A DNA stretch of 9,044 nucleotides from JBGTLW01 sp041743835 (GCA_041743835.1 JBGTLW010000243.1:1-9044); one strand, 5' to 3'. Positions 1 through 6,501 are shown, counted from the first letter of the stretch. The notes: a model not told the origin generated them from the letters alone. Program-made: numbers and translations.

Positions 1-713
1 ACGCGCAGGGTCGGCTTGCGACCGTCGCGCACGGCCTCGGGGATGTCGCGCTCTTCCAGAGCCAGCCAGTTGCGGCCGGTTGCCGGGTCCACCTCCCAGA
101 TCGCGCACTCGCCCGGATAACTGCTGGCAAAGACACGCCCGCCCACAGCCGCCAGAGCCTCGGCCCCGCACCATGCGCGGCGGTCCATCCACTTCACGCC
201 CCACTGCTTGTTACCATCGAAATCACTGGCGATCAGGCCGTGACCCCATTCGGCCTCGTTGCTGCCGATCACGATGCGGTCGCCCACCGTCACCAGCGCC
301 GTGGCCGACGAGTGGTCGCCGGTCCACGCCCCGGTCTTGCCGTAGAGCCAGGGCGGGTTGCCGTGCTGGAAACTGCCGCGGTAGATCGCCGCGATGTCGT
401 CACGGTGCAGGCCAACCCACCGGTACGTCCCCGGCTCGACCAGCTCGCCCGCGTCGTTGCGGCCGTCCCACTCGATCGTGTGCTCCCCGGCTTTGAACGG
501 CAGGTTTCCGAAGAGATTGCGGACCCGCCTGCCCTCGGCATCGTTGATCGCAATCGTCGCCCAGCCATCGGCGGGCATTGTGAACGTCACGCGATTGGGC
601 TCCTCGCCAACCGCCGGGCCACTGATCAGCAACACAGACAGAGCCAGCATCGACCACCAAGCCATCACCCGACGGCGCGAACCACAACTGTTACTACGTG
701 CATGGAGAGTCAT
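1..713 (-). CDS. Secreted FlgD-Ig-like / beta-propeller protein, N-terminal part (runs off the left edge)
   Basis: The first 237 codons of a larger exported protein are visible; the C-terminus lies beyond position 1. The ATG at 711-713 is preceded by AAAAGGAG six bases upstream, which decides the start. Residues 13-37 look like a Sec signal peptide: Arg-rich n-region (RRR), hydrophobic core (MLALSVLLI) and likely cleavage after A-V-G. Residues 40-107 match the FlgD immunoglobulin-like fold as I know it: a strand with A-I-N-D-A-E-G-R-R-V-R-N-L, then AGEHTIEWDGRNDAGE and V-E-P-G-T-Y-R-W. From about residue 134 the repeated short segments (TALVTVGDRIVIGS, ALAAVGGRVFASS, IWEVDPATGR) read like blades of a beta-propeller. 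FlgD-Ig domains occur outside flagella in many secreted proteins, so nothing here implies a flagellum. It is the last visible gene of a minus-strand series that begins with the GntR-type regulator. The substrate or partner is unknown. Confidence 0.8.
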   Translation of the reverse strand, partial: MTLHARSNSCGSRRRVMAWWSMLALSVLLISGPAVGEEPNRVTFTMPADGWATIAINDAEGRRVRNLFGNLPFKAGEHTIEWDGRNDAGELVEPGTYRWVGLHRDDIAAIYRGSFQHGNPPWLYGKTGAWTGDHSSATALVTVGDRIVIGSNEAEWGHGLIASDFDGNKQWGVKWMDRRAWCGAEALAAVGGRVFASSYPGECAIWEVDPATGRNWLALEERDIPEAVRDGRKPTLR

Positions 714-743
714 TGTGTGCTCCTTTTATTGTTCTATGGACTG

Positions 744-770
744 GTCGGTCATTCACGTGACGTGACCGAC
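744..770. promoter_or_regulatory. Inverted repeat, candidate operator upstream of the FlgD-Ig/propeller gene
   Basis: GTCGGTCA (744-751) and its exact complement TGACCGAC (763-770) flank an 11-base spacer that itself contains the palindrome TCACGTGA (753-760). The element ends 30 bases upstream of the start codon at 713 and lies in the 142-base gap after the pseudopilin gene. No T-run follows the stem on the minus strand, so an operator is more likely than a terminator. This is an inference from symmetry and position only. Confidence 0.45.
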
Positions 771-855
771 GCGTGGGTTGGCTGGCCCGATCGTTGATGC
801 ACCGCTAGAGGCCCCGACCAATGGGGTTATGGGCTCGGTGCGCCGGGCTATGGAA

Positions 856-1722
856 TCATTTGAACTTCCAGAACTCGGCCGAGCCGTCGGTAAACAAAAC
901 CGTCTGCAGCGAGTCGAGGCCTCCCAGCGCCCCGGCCTTGTGCGGGGCGCTAAATGGCGACACCCAATGCTGGCTGGTCAGTGAGCCGAAGGGGTCCATC
1001 ATCAAAGGCGAGCGTTTGCCGGAGATACCTTCTACGAGGTAGGTACCGGTGGTCCCTTCACCCAAGGCGTTGCGGGGTGTCATGGCGTTGCCGTAGGCGC
1101 GTCGCACCGTGCCGTCGAAGTGGACGCCGCCCCAGTGCCCCGGCCACGTGCCCCCCAGGCTCTGCAGCCATGCCACCAGTGGCCCACTGGGTGAGCCCTG
1201 ATGATCAAAGTGATAACGCACGGTGCCGGGGCCCATGTAATAAAAATCCCCCTGATTACGATTGAGTGTCTGGTTGCCGCTGGTCCCCGCGTAGTCGTGG
1301 TCCATCCGCCAAGCCACCCCGGTGTTGGAGATGCCACCCGTGCGGCCCACCGCGTCGCGCGCCGCAGCCTCGGAGCAGTAACCCACCTGCACCGAGGTGA
1401 GGTAACCATCGGCCACGAAGTCCGGCAACATCTTCTGCCACATCGTCACCCCGCCGAAGCGGTTGCGCAGCCCCGCGCCGGTCATGGCGGTGCCCGCCAG
1501 CGATGGCTGACCATCGTAGGTGTAGGTTGGAAAGTCGCCCTGATCCGTTGCCGCTGTATGCAGCACTATCCCCATCTGCCGCTGATTCGACAGGCACAGC
1601 ACCTGCCGGGCACTCTCCCGCGCCCCCTGCAACGCGGGCAGCAGCAGCGCGATCAGCAGCGCGATGATGCTGATGACGACGAGGAGTTCGATTAAGGTAA
1701 AGGCGCGGTTCGGGGTTCTCAT
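856..1722 (-). CDS. Pseudopilin-like protein with type IV prepilin N-terminus and C-terminal DG signature
   Basis: 288 residues. The ATG at 1720-1722 has AGAGG six bases upstream. It gives a six-residue basic leader ending in Arg-Ala, directly followed by FTLIELLVVISIIALL, the classic prepilin peptidase site and membrane helix. Ala replaces the usual Gly at -1, and the conserved Glu is present at mature position 5. After the helix come C-L-S-N-Q-R-Q and a Gly-rich extracellular body with no disulfide pattern that I recognise. The C-terminal part (HKAGALGGLDSLQTVLFTDG) resembles the His-spacer-Asp-Gly tail of the large planctomycete 'prepilin-type N-terminal cleavage/methylation' family, here with a longer spacer. 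Such proteins are processed by a type II secretion/type IV pilus machine and are made in many paralogues per genome; their exact roles are unknown. It sits between a PEP-CTERM gene and a secreted propeller gene in the same direction, which suggests co-expression. An upstream in-frame extension is possible but lacks a ribosome site. Confidence 0.9.
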   Translation of the reverse strand: MRTPNRAFTLIELLVVISIIALLIALLLPALQGARESARQVLCLSNQRQMGIVLHTAATDQGDFPTYTYDGQPSLAGTAMTGAGLRNRFGGVTMWQKMLPDFVADGYLTSVQVGYCSEAAARDAVGRTGGISNTGVAWRMDHDYAGTSGNQTLNRNQGDFYYMGPGTVRYHFDHQGSPSGPLVAWLQSLGGTWPGHWGGVHFDGTVRRAYGNAMTPRNALGEGTTGTYLVEGISGKRSPLMMDPFGSLTSQHWVSPFSAPHKAGALGGLDSLQTVLFTDGSAEFWKFK

Positions 1723-1819
1723 GGCGGACCTCTTGCAATCAGCGTGAGCCTTTTCGATCCAACGGCAGACAAAGCGACACACCGCGGTTATGCGGCGCAT
1801 CGCCAGGAGGAGGTCACGA

Positions 1820-2407
1820 TCAGGCGTCCCCTCGCCCACCCCGGAAGGTGCCACGCCCGAGCATCAGCAGGCCTCCAAGCCCCATCAGCGCGAGGGATGC
1901 GGGTTCGGGGATGACATTGACCTTGGAGCCATTGAGACCTGCGACCGTGAGCTCATAGCTGAAGGAGCTTCCGCTGGTTGCACGGACTCGCACGTAGTAG
2001 TCACCTGACGCGGGAATGTTGTAGTCCGTTTGCTTGATTCCTTGGTTCGACGAGTTCGTGGATAGGGTCTGCTCAGTGCCGATCGTGTTACCTAGAGCGT
2101 CGTATAGTTGAAATGCAATCGACCGGCTGTTCTGTACGGCATCAAGCTTGATCCGCAAATCATTCCCGCCGACAGTATTTGTAAGGTCTAGATTGAAACC
2201 GAAAAAATCGGAATCGGTTGTGCTGGCCCCACCGGTCACACCCAAGACATTGTTGGCATTTGTGGGATCGGCCGAGTCCGGCTGCAAAAGCGTGGCTGTC
2301 GCGATTGTTCCATTGGGTTCGGTCTCAGTAATGAACGCGGCCTGTACCGTAGACGCGAACAAACCGAACGAAGCCAGGATGACGATCAGGGGTAGCTTGC
2401 GAGTCAT
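1820..2407 (-). CDS. PEP-CTERM sorting-domain protein with pre-peptidase C-terminal-like domain
   Basis: 195 residues. The start is the ATG at 2405-2407, eight bases after GGAGG; the frame stays open further upstream, but that part overlaps the regulator gene and lacks protein-like character. Residues 1-23 are a signal peptide ending in V-Q-A. Residues 27-156 resemble the bacterial pre-peptidase C-terminal (PPC) domain: TETEPNGTIATAT near the start, DSDFFGFNLD, then SGDYYVRVRATSGSSFSYEL at the end. The C-terminus is a PEP-CTERM anchor: IPEPASLALMGLGGLLMLG (166-184), then a basic tail with R185, R189 and R192. In known systems this signal is recognised by an exosortase at the inner membrane and the protein ends up at or beyond the cell surface; no exosortase is in this window. 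The gene follows the GntR-type regulator by 85 bases. No catalytic motif is visible, so it is probably a structural or binding protein. Confidence 0.9.
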   Translation of the reverse strand: MTRKLPLIVILASFGLFASTVQAAFITETEPNGTIATATLLQPDSADPTNANNVLGVTGGASTTDSDFFGFNLDLTNTVGGNDLRIKLDAVQNSRSIAFQLYDALGNTIGTEQTLSTNSSNQGIKQTDYNIPASGDYYVRVRATSGSSFSYELTVAGLNGSKVNVIPEPASLALMGLGGLLMLGRGTFRGGRGDA

Positions 2408-2452
2408 GGTCGAAACCTCCAGTAAGGGAAAAACAGGGAACCGAGACAAATC

Positions 2453-2473
2453 GAAGCGGGAACGTTCCGCTTC
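2453..2473 (-). terminator. Hairpin between the GntR-type regulator and the PEP-CTERM gene (possible terminator or operator)
   Basis: GAAGCGG (2453-2459) pairs with CCGCTTC (2467-2473). The spacer contains AACGTT, so the stem can extend through nearly the whole element with one bulged base. Read on the minus strand it lies 20 bases after the regulator stop codon and is followed by GATTTGTC, a weak U-tract. It may attenuate or end the regulator transcript, or act as a palindromic operator for the PEP-CTERM gene. Confidence 0.4.
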
Positions 2474-2492
2474 AGAGGAAAAAGCAAGTGTG

Positions 2493-3692
2493 TCATGGGC
2501 TGGGGGTGTCGGTGGCATCGGGGATGACCAGCTTTGGCTCGACAAGCCGGGCCTGGGGCTCGGGGGCGAGGCGGCCGTGGATACGATCCAGCAGCAGCCG
2601 GACAAGACGTTGGCCGATCTGCACGTTGAGCTTGTCCACCGTCGCGTTGGGGGCGAATGGCTCGAACTTGCGGTCGATGCGGTCGGCCCAGTAGTTGTCG
2701 TAGCCGACGACCTTCACATCCTTGCCCGGCTCAAGCCCCATCAGACGCAGCGCGGCCGCGACGTATGCGACATCGCCATCGGACGCGACCATCAGCGTGT
2801 CGGGCTGCGTCGCTTTGTCGGCAAACGCATCGACGAGGTAGCCCCGCATCGCGCGGGCGTTGTACGAGAAGCGGTCGCGGTGGCCCTCGGAGTGGGGGAA
2901 GCCGGCGTCCAGGTGCATCGCGGGTAGCGCCTCAAGCCCGGCCTCGGCCAGGGCTTCGCGGTGGCCCCGGTCGCGGTCGGCAAGCCAGTACGACGTGGAC
3001 GCGGTGTGCTTAGGCCAGACCCGGAGGATCCGCCGGCAGCCCTGCTCAAGCAGCCACTTGGTCAGCATGGACGCACCCGCGGCGTGATCGGAGTAAACCC
3101 TGTCGCAGTTACTCAAGCCGGGGTTGTTGCCGTAGCAAGCGAACGGGATGCCCGCGTCCGCCAGTGCCCGGCGGAAGTCTTCGCTCCAACTCGACTCAAC
3201 CGCGGGACGCCCGAGGACGACGCCCATCGGGTGGTCTGCGATGAGCTGCTCGAATCCGCCCGGGCCGGTGCGCTCGGGGTAGAGGTTGATGCCGTGCAGC
3301 CCGGCCTCGAAGACGGCATCGAGCGCGCCGCGCTCGATGAACAGTTCCCAGCCCGCGCCGCGGATATGGTCGGTGACGCGATCGGTGATGGGGCGGGAGA
3401 GCACGGCGATGCTCTTGGATAGAAGCGTGTCCCGCCGGGGCGAGCCGGTGGTGACGCGTGGGCGCCTGCTGTCCTGCGAGATGACGCCGGACTTGCGGAG
3501 CTCGTCGATCGCACTGCGGACCGTGCCACGCGCCACGTTGAATTGCTCCGCGAGCACGCGCTCGGGCGGGACACGATCGCCCCGCGACAGTCGGCCCCGA
3601 TCGATCCACTCGCGCAGCCCCGCAACCACCCGCGCCCGTGGCTCATAGCCACCGGCTATCTGCTGCGATTGAATGGGAGCGAGTCGAGTCAC
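2493..3692 (-). CDS. GntR-type transcriptional regulator with LacI-like sugar-sensor domain
   Basis: 399 residues. Residues 17-82 form a GntR winged helix: YEPRARVVAGLREWIDRGRL, then SRGDRVPPERVLAEQFNVA and the recognition helix ARGTVRSAIDELRKSG. Residues about 94-390 form a LacI/periplasmic-binding-protein-like effector domain, recognisable from MGVVLGRPA, the YSDHAAGASMLTKWLLEQGCRRI segment, MVASDGDVAYVAAALRLMGLEPGKDVKVVGYDN and the closing GQRLVRLLLDRI. This is the architecture of AraR of Bacillus, a sugar-responsive repressor, rather than the usual GntR with a FadR or HutC domain. The start is a GTG at 3690-3692, eight bases after AAAGGG, about 20 bases downstream of a good promoter. The gene leads a same-strand series of three secreted-protein genes, so it likely controls itself and them. 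The ligand is probably a sugar (family inference); the identity of the sugar cannot be read here. Confidence 0.9.
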   Translation of the reverse strand: MTRLAPIQSQQIAGGYEPRARVVAGLREWIDRGRLSRGDRVPPERVLAEQFNVARGTVRSAIDELRKSGVISQDSRRPRVTTGSPRRDTLLSKSIAVLSRPITDRVTDHIRGAGWELFIERGALDAVFEAGLHGINLYPERTGPGGFEQLIADHPMGVVLGRPAVESSWSEDFRRALADAGIPFACYGNNPGLSNCDRVYSDHAAGASMLTKWLLEQGCRRILRVWPKHTASTSYWLADRDRGHREALAEAGLEALPAMHLDAGFPHSEGHRDRFSYNARAMRGYLVDAFADKATQPDTLMVASDGDVAYVAAALRLMGLEPGKDVKVVGYDNYWADRIDRKFEPFAPNATVDKLNVQIGQRLVRLLLDRIHGRLAPEPQARLVEPKLVIPDATDTPSP

Positions 3693-3719
3693 GAGTAAGA
3701 CCCTTTAAGAGTTGCCTCT

Positions 3720-3748
3720 AGTATGGTCCTACAATCGACCCAAGTCAA
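3720..3748 (-). promoter_or_regulatory. Sigma-70-like promoter of the GntR-type regulator, with operator-like repeat in the spacer
   Basis: On the minus strand the -35 box is TTGACT (3748-3743, 5 of 6) and the -10 box is CATACT (3725-3720, 4 of 6), with a 17-base spacer. Transcription would start near 3713, leaving a leader of about 20 bases with the ribosome site AAAGGG. Within the promoter GGTC (3725-3728) and GACC (3737-3740) form an inverted repeat with an 8-base spacer, a position suited to autorepression. Confidence 0.6.
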
Positions 3749-3755
3749 GTTAAAA

Positions 3756-3859
3756 TGGATCAATTACGTCCAGCCAGCCATCCGAAGAAGATGACGTAAA
3801 TTATGATTATAAATAATTTTACAAATATTTACTTAAAATGAGGCGTTGAAATTGATCCA
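3756..3859. repeat. Widely spaced inverted repeat in an AT-rich control region
   Basis: TGGATCAATT (3756-3765) recurs as its exact complement AATTGATCCA (3850-3859), 94 bases centre to centre. The proximal copy lies 7 bases upstream of the -35 box of the regulator promoter. The DNA between them is strikingly AT-rich compared with the surrounding genes and holds a further imperfect inverted repeat (GTAAATTAT at 3796-3804, AATAATTTTAC at 3812-3822). The arrangement fits two binding sites bridged by a loop, or an activator site plus UP-element-like DNA. The rest of the gap up to 3977 shows no gene. Confidence 0.5.
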
Positions 3860-3868
3860 AAATATTAC

Positions 3869-3883
3869 TAGACATTCGGTCTA
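3869..3883. promoter_or_regulatory. Short inverted repeat, candidate operator
   Basis: TAGAC (3869-3873) and GTCTA (3879-3883) flank a 5-base spacer. It lies 9 bases from the distal TGGATCAATT copy, in the spacer between the purU stop and the regulator promoter. Size and symmetry fit a dimeric regulator site, but five-base arms can arise by chance. Confidence 0.25.
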
Positions 3884-3977
3884 TTAGTTTGCCGTGCATC
3901 CCAATTGTGGTATGCCGTGTGGACACGACCAACCGCGGGCGGCCTAAGCGGGCACGAGTGATTCACATGCAAGAGAG

Positions 3978-4841
3978 TCACGCGAAGACGACGGTCTTGC
4001 GGCCCTGGATCAGCACCCGGTCCTCCAGGTGATACCGAAGCCCGCGGGACAGCACCGAGGTCTCCACATCGCGGCCACAACGGATCAGTTCGCGGACCGT
4101 ATGCGCGTGGTTGGTGCGCATCGCGTCCTGCTCGATGATCGGGCCCTCGTCCAGGTCCGAGGTGACGTAGTGGCACGTCGCGCCGACAAACTTCACGCCG
4201 CGCTCGTGCGCCTGGTGGTACGGCCGGGCACCGACGAACGAGGGCAGGAAGCTGTGGTGGATGTTCAGAATCCGCCCGGGGTACTTGTCACACATCCACG
4301 GCGGGAGGATCTGCATGAACCGGGCAAGCACCACCACCTCCGCGCGGACTGATGTGAGCAGGTCATCGATCGCGTGGAAGGCTTCGTCTTTCTGCTCGGT
4401 CGCCATGGGGACGTGATGGAAGGGCAGGCCATGCCACGTGACGAAACTGCGGGCGTCTTCGTGGTTGGAGATAACCGCGACGGGGTCGAAGGCCATGTCT
4501 CCGCTGCGCCAGCGGTAGAGCAGGTCGTTGAGGCAGTGGTCGTGCTTGCTGACGAGGATGGCCACGCGTTTGCGGTGCGACACATCGCTTAGCCGCCAGG
4601 CCATGTTGAAGCGTTCAGCGATGGGCGCGAACGCCTCACGCATCGCTTGAAGTTCCTCGCGGTGCGTGGCCGCGTCGATCTCCTGCCGCATGAAAAATCG
4701 CCCGGTCTCAAAGTCGCTGTGGTGGTCCGCACGCAGGATCGAGCAGCCCTTGGACGCATGAAACCCCGCGACCGCAGCCACGATGCCCACCCGGTCCGGG
4801 CAGTGCACCGTCAATACAAAACGGTGGGACGGTTCCTTCAT
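3978..4841 (-). CDS. purU: Formyltetrahydrofolate deformylase
   Basis: 287 residues, the usual length of PurU. The enzyme hydrolyses 10-formyltetrahydrofolate to formate and tetrahydrofolate (EC 3.5.1.10) in the cytosol, which balances one-carbon units and supplies formate, for example to PurT. Residues about 7-85 form an ACT regulatory domain (LTVHCPDRVGIVAAVAGF); in Escherichia coli PurU methionine activates and glycine inhibits. Residues 90-280 form the formyltransferase-type catalytic domain. The N-x-H pair is in NIHHSFLPSF (N193, H195), and the Asp in the S-D-L-D-E-G-P segment (D231) aligns with the catalytic Asp of PurN. The motifs G-A-R-P-Y-H-Q-A, G-A-T-C-H-Y-V-T and GPIIEQD are diagnostic for PurU. 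The ATG at 4839-4841 follows GAGG by seven bases. It is divergent from the sulfatase gene and separated from the regulator by a 285-base gap, so it is probably a single-gene unit. Confidence 0.95.
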   Translation of the reverse strand: MKEPSHRFVLTVHCPDRVGIVAAVAGFHASKGCSILRADHHSDFETGRFFMRQEIDAATHREELQAMREAFAPIAERFNMAWRLSDVSHRKRVAILVSKHDHCLNDLLYRWRSGDMAFDPVAVISNHEDARSFVTWHGLPFHHVPMATEQKDEAFHAIDDLLTSVRAEVVVLARFMQILPPWMCDKYPGRILNIHHSFLPSFVGARPYHQAHERGVKFVGATCHYVTSDLDEGPIIEQDAMRTNHAHTVRELIRCGRDVETSVLSRGLRYHLEDRVLIQGRKTVVFA

Positions 4842-4936
4842 CGCACAACCTCACAGCAAGCCGCCAACGGCACCCGCGGCCGCGCTACACAATCGCTTAG
4901 TGTAACCCCATCCACAAAGGGAAGACGCACACAGCA

Positions 4937-4952
4937 CGCAAGCCGACTTGCG
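4937..4952. promoter_or_regulatory. Inverted repeat in the purU/sulfatase divergent spacer
   Basis: CGCAAG (4937-4942) and CTTGCG (4947-4952) are exact complements around a 4-base spacer. The element is centred about 60 bases upstream of the sulfatase start, where an operator would be expected. A TATGGT hexamer (4976-4981) might be the sulfatase -10 box, but no convincing -35 is seen. No other element was recognised in the 163-base spacer. Confidence 0.3.
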
Positions 4953-5004
4953 CAATCAGCCCAGCCCGACCTGTTATGGTATTTCCAAACCCGGAGCCAG
5001 CACC

Positions 5005-6441
5005 ATGACGCGCCCGCCCAACCTGTTGTTCCTGCTGACCGACGAGCAACGCCGCGACACCCTCGCGTGCTATGGCAACACGTTCACCCACATGCCCCAC
5101 CTCAATGCGCTGGCGCAGCAGTCATGCATCTTCGACGATGCCCACTGCACCGACCCGGTCTGCACGCCCTCGCGTGGCTCGATCATCACCGGGCTTTACC
5201 CCCACGCGCACGGGGCGACGGAACTCAACACCCCGCTCCACCCGCACGTCCGCTGCCTGCCCCAGCTCATGCCCGAGCAAGCCCGCACGCCCTACCGCGT
5301 CGAATACCACGGCAAGTGGCACCTGGGCGATGAGCTATACCCGCAGCACGGCCACGACCGCTTCGTCTCCATCGAAGACATCTACTGGCAGCACTTTAGC
5401 CCATCACGCGACCGCACCGACCGCAGCGACTACCACCACTACCTGCTGGAACAGGGCTTCACGCTGGGCAACCGCGACACCTTCTCGCGCGAGTTTGCGT
5501 GTCAGTTACCCGAGCCAGTGAGTAAGCCCGCGTTCCAAGCGGGTCAGGCGTGTCAGTTCATCCGCCAGCATCGTGATCGGCCGTGGATGATGACGGTGAG
5601 CATTCTCGAGCCGCACATGCCGTTCCATAGCTGCCGTGATGGTCAGTACGACCCGGCGACGGTGCCTATGTTCCCCGGCTTCGACCACGTGCCGGATGAA
5701 GACCCGGACGCCGGGCCGTTGCCTCAGGCTGTGCGCGACCGTCTGCGCCTCTACCGCGAGCAGGGCTTCGGGGGTGTGGCCCTGTCCACCGAGGCGGGTT
5801 GGCGCGAGGTGACGGCGAAGTATCTGGGGCTTTGTTCGCTGGTGGACACGCACCTGGGCCGGGTGCTCCAGACGCTGCGGGACTGCGGGCTGGAGGATGA
5901 CACCATCGTCGTGTTCACCTCGGACCACGGCGAGATGATGGGCAGCCACCGCCTGCTGGAGAAGAAGCTGCTGTACCGCGAGGCGACGGCCGTGCCGCTG
6001 CTGATCCGCCTGCCCGGCCAGCGCAAGGCTGTGCGCATGACCGGGCCGATGAGCCAGGTGGACCTGACACCCACGCTGCTGGAATTGCTCGGGGTTCCAA
6101 GCGATGCGCCGATGCATGGCCGATCACTTGCAGCGCTCATGAGTGAAGCGGTGAGCGCCGGGCAAGACCAGGTGACGCTCGGTGGCGCGGCTTCGCCCTG
6201 CGTCATCGTCCAGCACGAGGCCTCACGCACGCTGATCAGCAGCGACGGCTGGCGATACTCCTGCTACGCGAACCCCGAAGAGGCTGAGCTTTTCAACCAC
6301 CGCACGGACCCCGGCGAACGGCGAAACCTCGCCCATCAGCCCGCGTTCGCGGAGAAGTGCGCTGTCATGCACACCCAGCTACGCGAATGGCAGGCCAGGA
6401 CCGACGACCCCTGGCCCCTGCCCGCACCGCCACGCAGGTAA
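5005..6441 (+). CDS. Sulfatase (formylglycine-dependent, alkaline-phosphatase superfamily), no signal peptide
   Basis: 478 residues, a normal length for type I sulfatases. These enzymes hydrolyse sulfate esters; the substrate cannot be told from sequence alone. The cysteine-type sulfatase signature C-T-P-S-R is at C53-R57 (VCTPSRGSIITG); C53 would be converted to formylglycine by an FGE or anaerobic maturase not present here. Other catalytic features are the N-terminal metal-binding L-T-D-E-Q (D13), GKWHLG (K104, H106), EPHMPF (H204) and TSDHGEMMGSH (D307, H308). The C-terminal part has the usual ELFNHRTDPGERRNL strand. The chosen ATG has GGAG eight bases upstream; an in-frame TTG at 4948 adds residues with no protein-like character. 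The protein begins MTRPPNLLFLLTDEQ, which is strand beta-1 and not a signal peptide, so a cytosolic enzyme acting on imported small sulfated sugars is likely. It is divergent from purU and convergent with a PEP-CTERM gene. Confidence 0.95.
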   Translation: MTRPPNLLFLLTDEQRRDTLACYGNTFTHMPHLNALAQQSCIFDDAHCTDPVCTPSRGSIITGLYPHAHGATELNTPLHPHVRCLPQLMPEQARTPYRVEYHGKWHLGDELYPQHGHDRFVSIEDIYWQHFSPSRDRTDRSDYHHYLLEQGFTLGNRDTFSREFACQLPEPVSKPAFQAGQACQFIRQHRDRPWMMTVSILEPHMPFHSCRDGQYDPATVPMFPGFDHVPDEDPDAGPLPQAVRDRLRLYREQGFGGVALSTEAGWREVTAKYLGLCSLVDTHLGRVLQTLRDCGLEDDTIVVFTSDHGEMMGSHRLLEKKLLYREATAVPLLIRLPGQRKAVRMTGPMSQVDLTPTLLELLGVPSDAPMHGRSLAALMSEAVSAGQDQVTLGGAASPCVIVQHEASRTLISSDGWRYSCYANPEEAELFNHRTDPGERRNLAHQPAFAEKCAVMHTQLREWQARTDDPWPLPAPPRR

Positions 6442-6452
6442 CGCAAAACGCA

Positions 6453-6501
6453 ATGCCCCCCACTCACGCTGCGCATCGTGGCGAGAGCGGGTGGGGGGCA
6501 T
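6453..6501. terminator. Long hairpin, probable bidirectional terminator between convergent genes
   Basis: ATGCCCCCCAC (6453-6463) pairs perfectly with GTGGGGGGCAT (6491-6501), and an inner CGCT/AGCG pair extends the stem. It starts 11 bases after the sulfatase stop and lies 32 bases from the stop of the opposing PEP-CTERM gene. On the minus strand the stem is followed by TGCGTTTTGCG; on the plus strand by CAGTTGTCTT. The T-runs are short, so termination is more convincing for the minus-strand gene. Confidence 0.65.

Noticed and set aside
80..797. Several long plus-strand open frames over the left end
   Set aside because: They are Arg/Pro-rich antisense shadows of the FlgD-Ig/propeller gene, which on the minus strand has a ribosome site, a signal peptide and a recognisable domain.
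830..855. Weak CCCC/GGGG hairpin just downstream of the pseudopilin stop as a terminator
   Set aside because: Only about four pairs and no T-run; read-through into the FlgD-Ig/propeller gene seems as likely.
1723..1854. N-terminal extension of the pseudopilin up to 1854
   Set aside because: Prepilin leaders of this family are short; the ATG at 1722 has a ribosome site and gives a normal leader, while the upstream starts have none.
2408..2605. N-terminal extension of the first PEP-CTERM protein
   Set aside because: The extension overlaps the regulator gene, is Ser/Pro-rich without a fold, and would bury the signal peptide that begins at 2407.
3911..3930. Palindromic CGTGTGGACACG in the purU downstream gap as a terminator
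   Set aside because: The loop would be only two bases and no T-run follows, so it is not a credible terminator; the arms are too short to claim an operator.
4948..5004. TTG start for the sulfatase that adds 19 residues
   Set aside because: The added residues have no hydrophobic core and overlap the inverted repeat; the ATG at 5005 has GGAG at good spacing.
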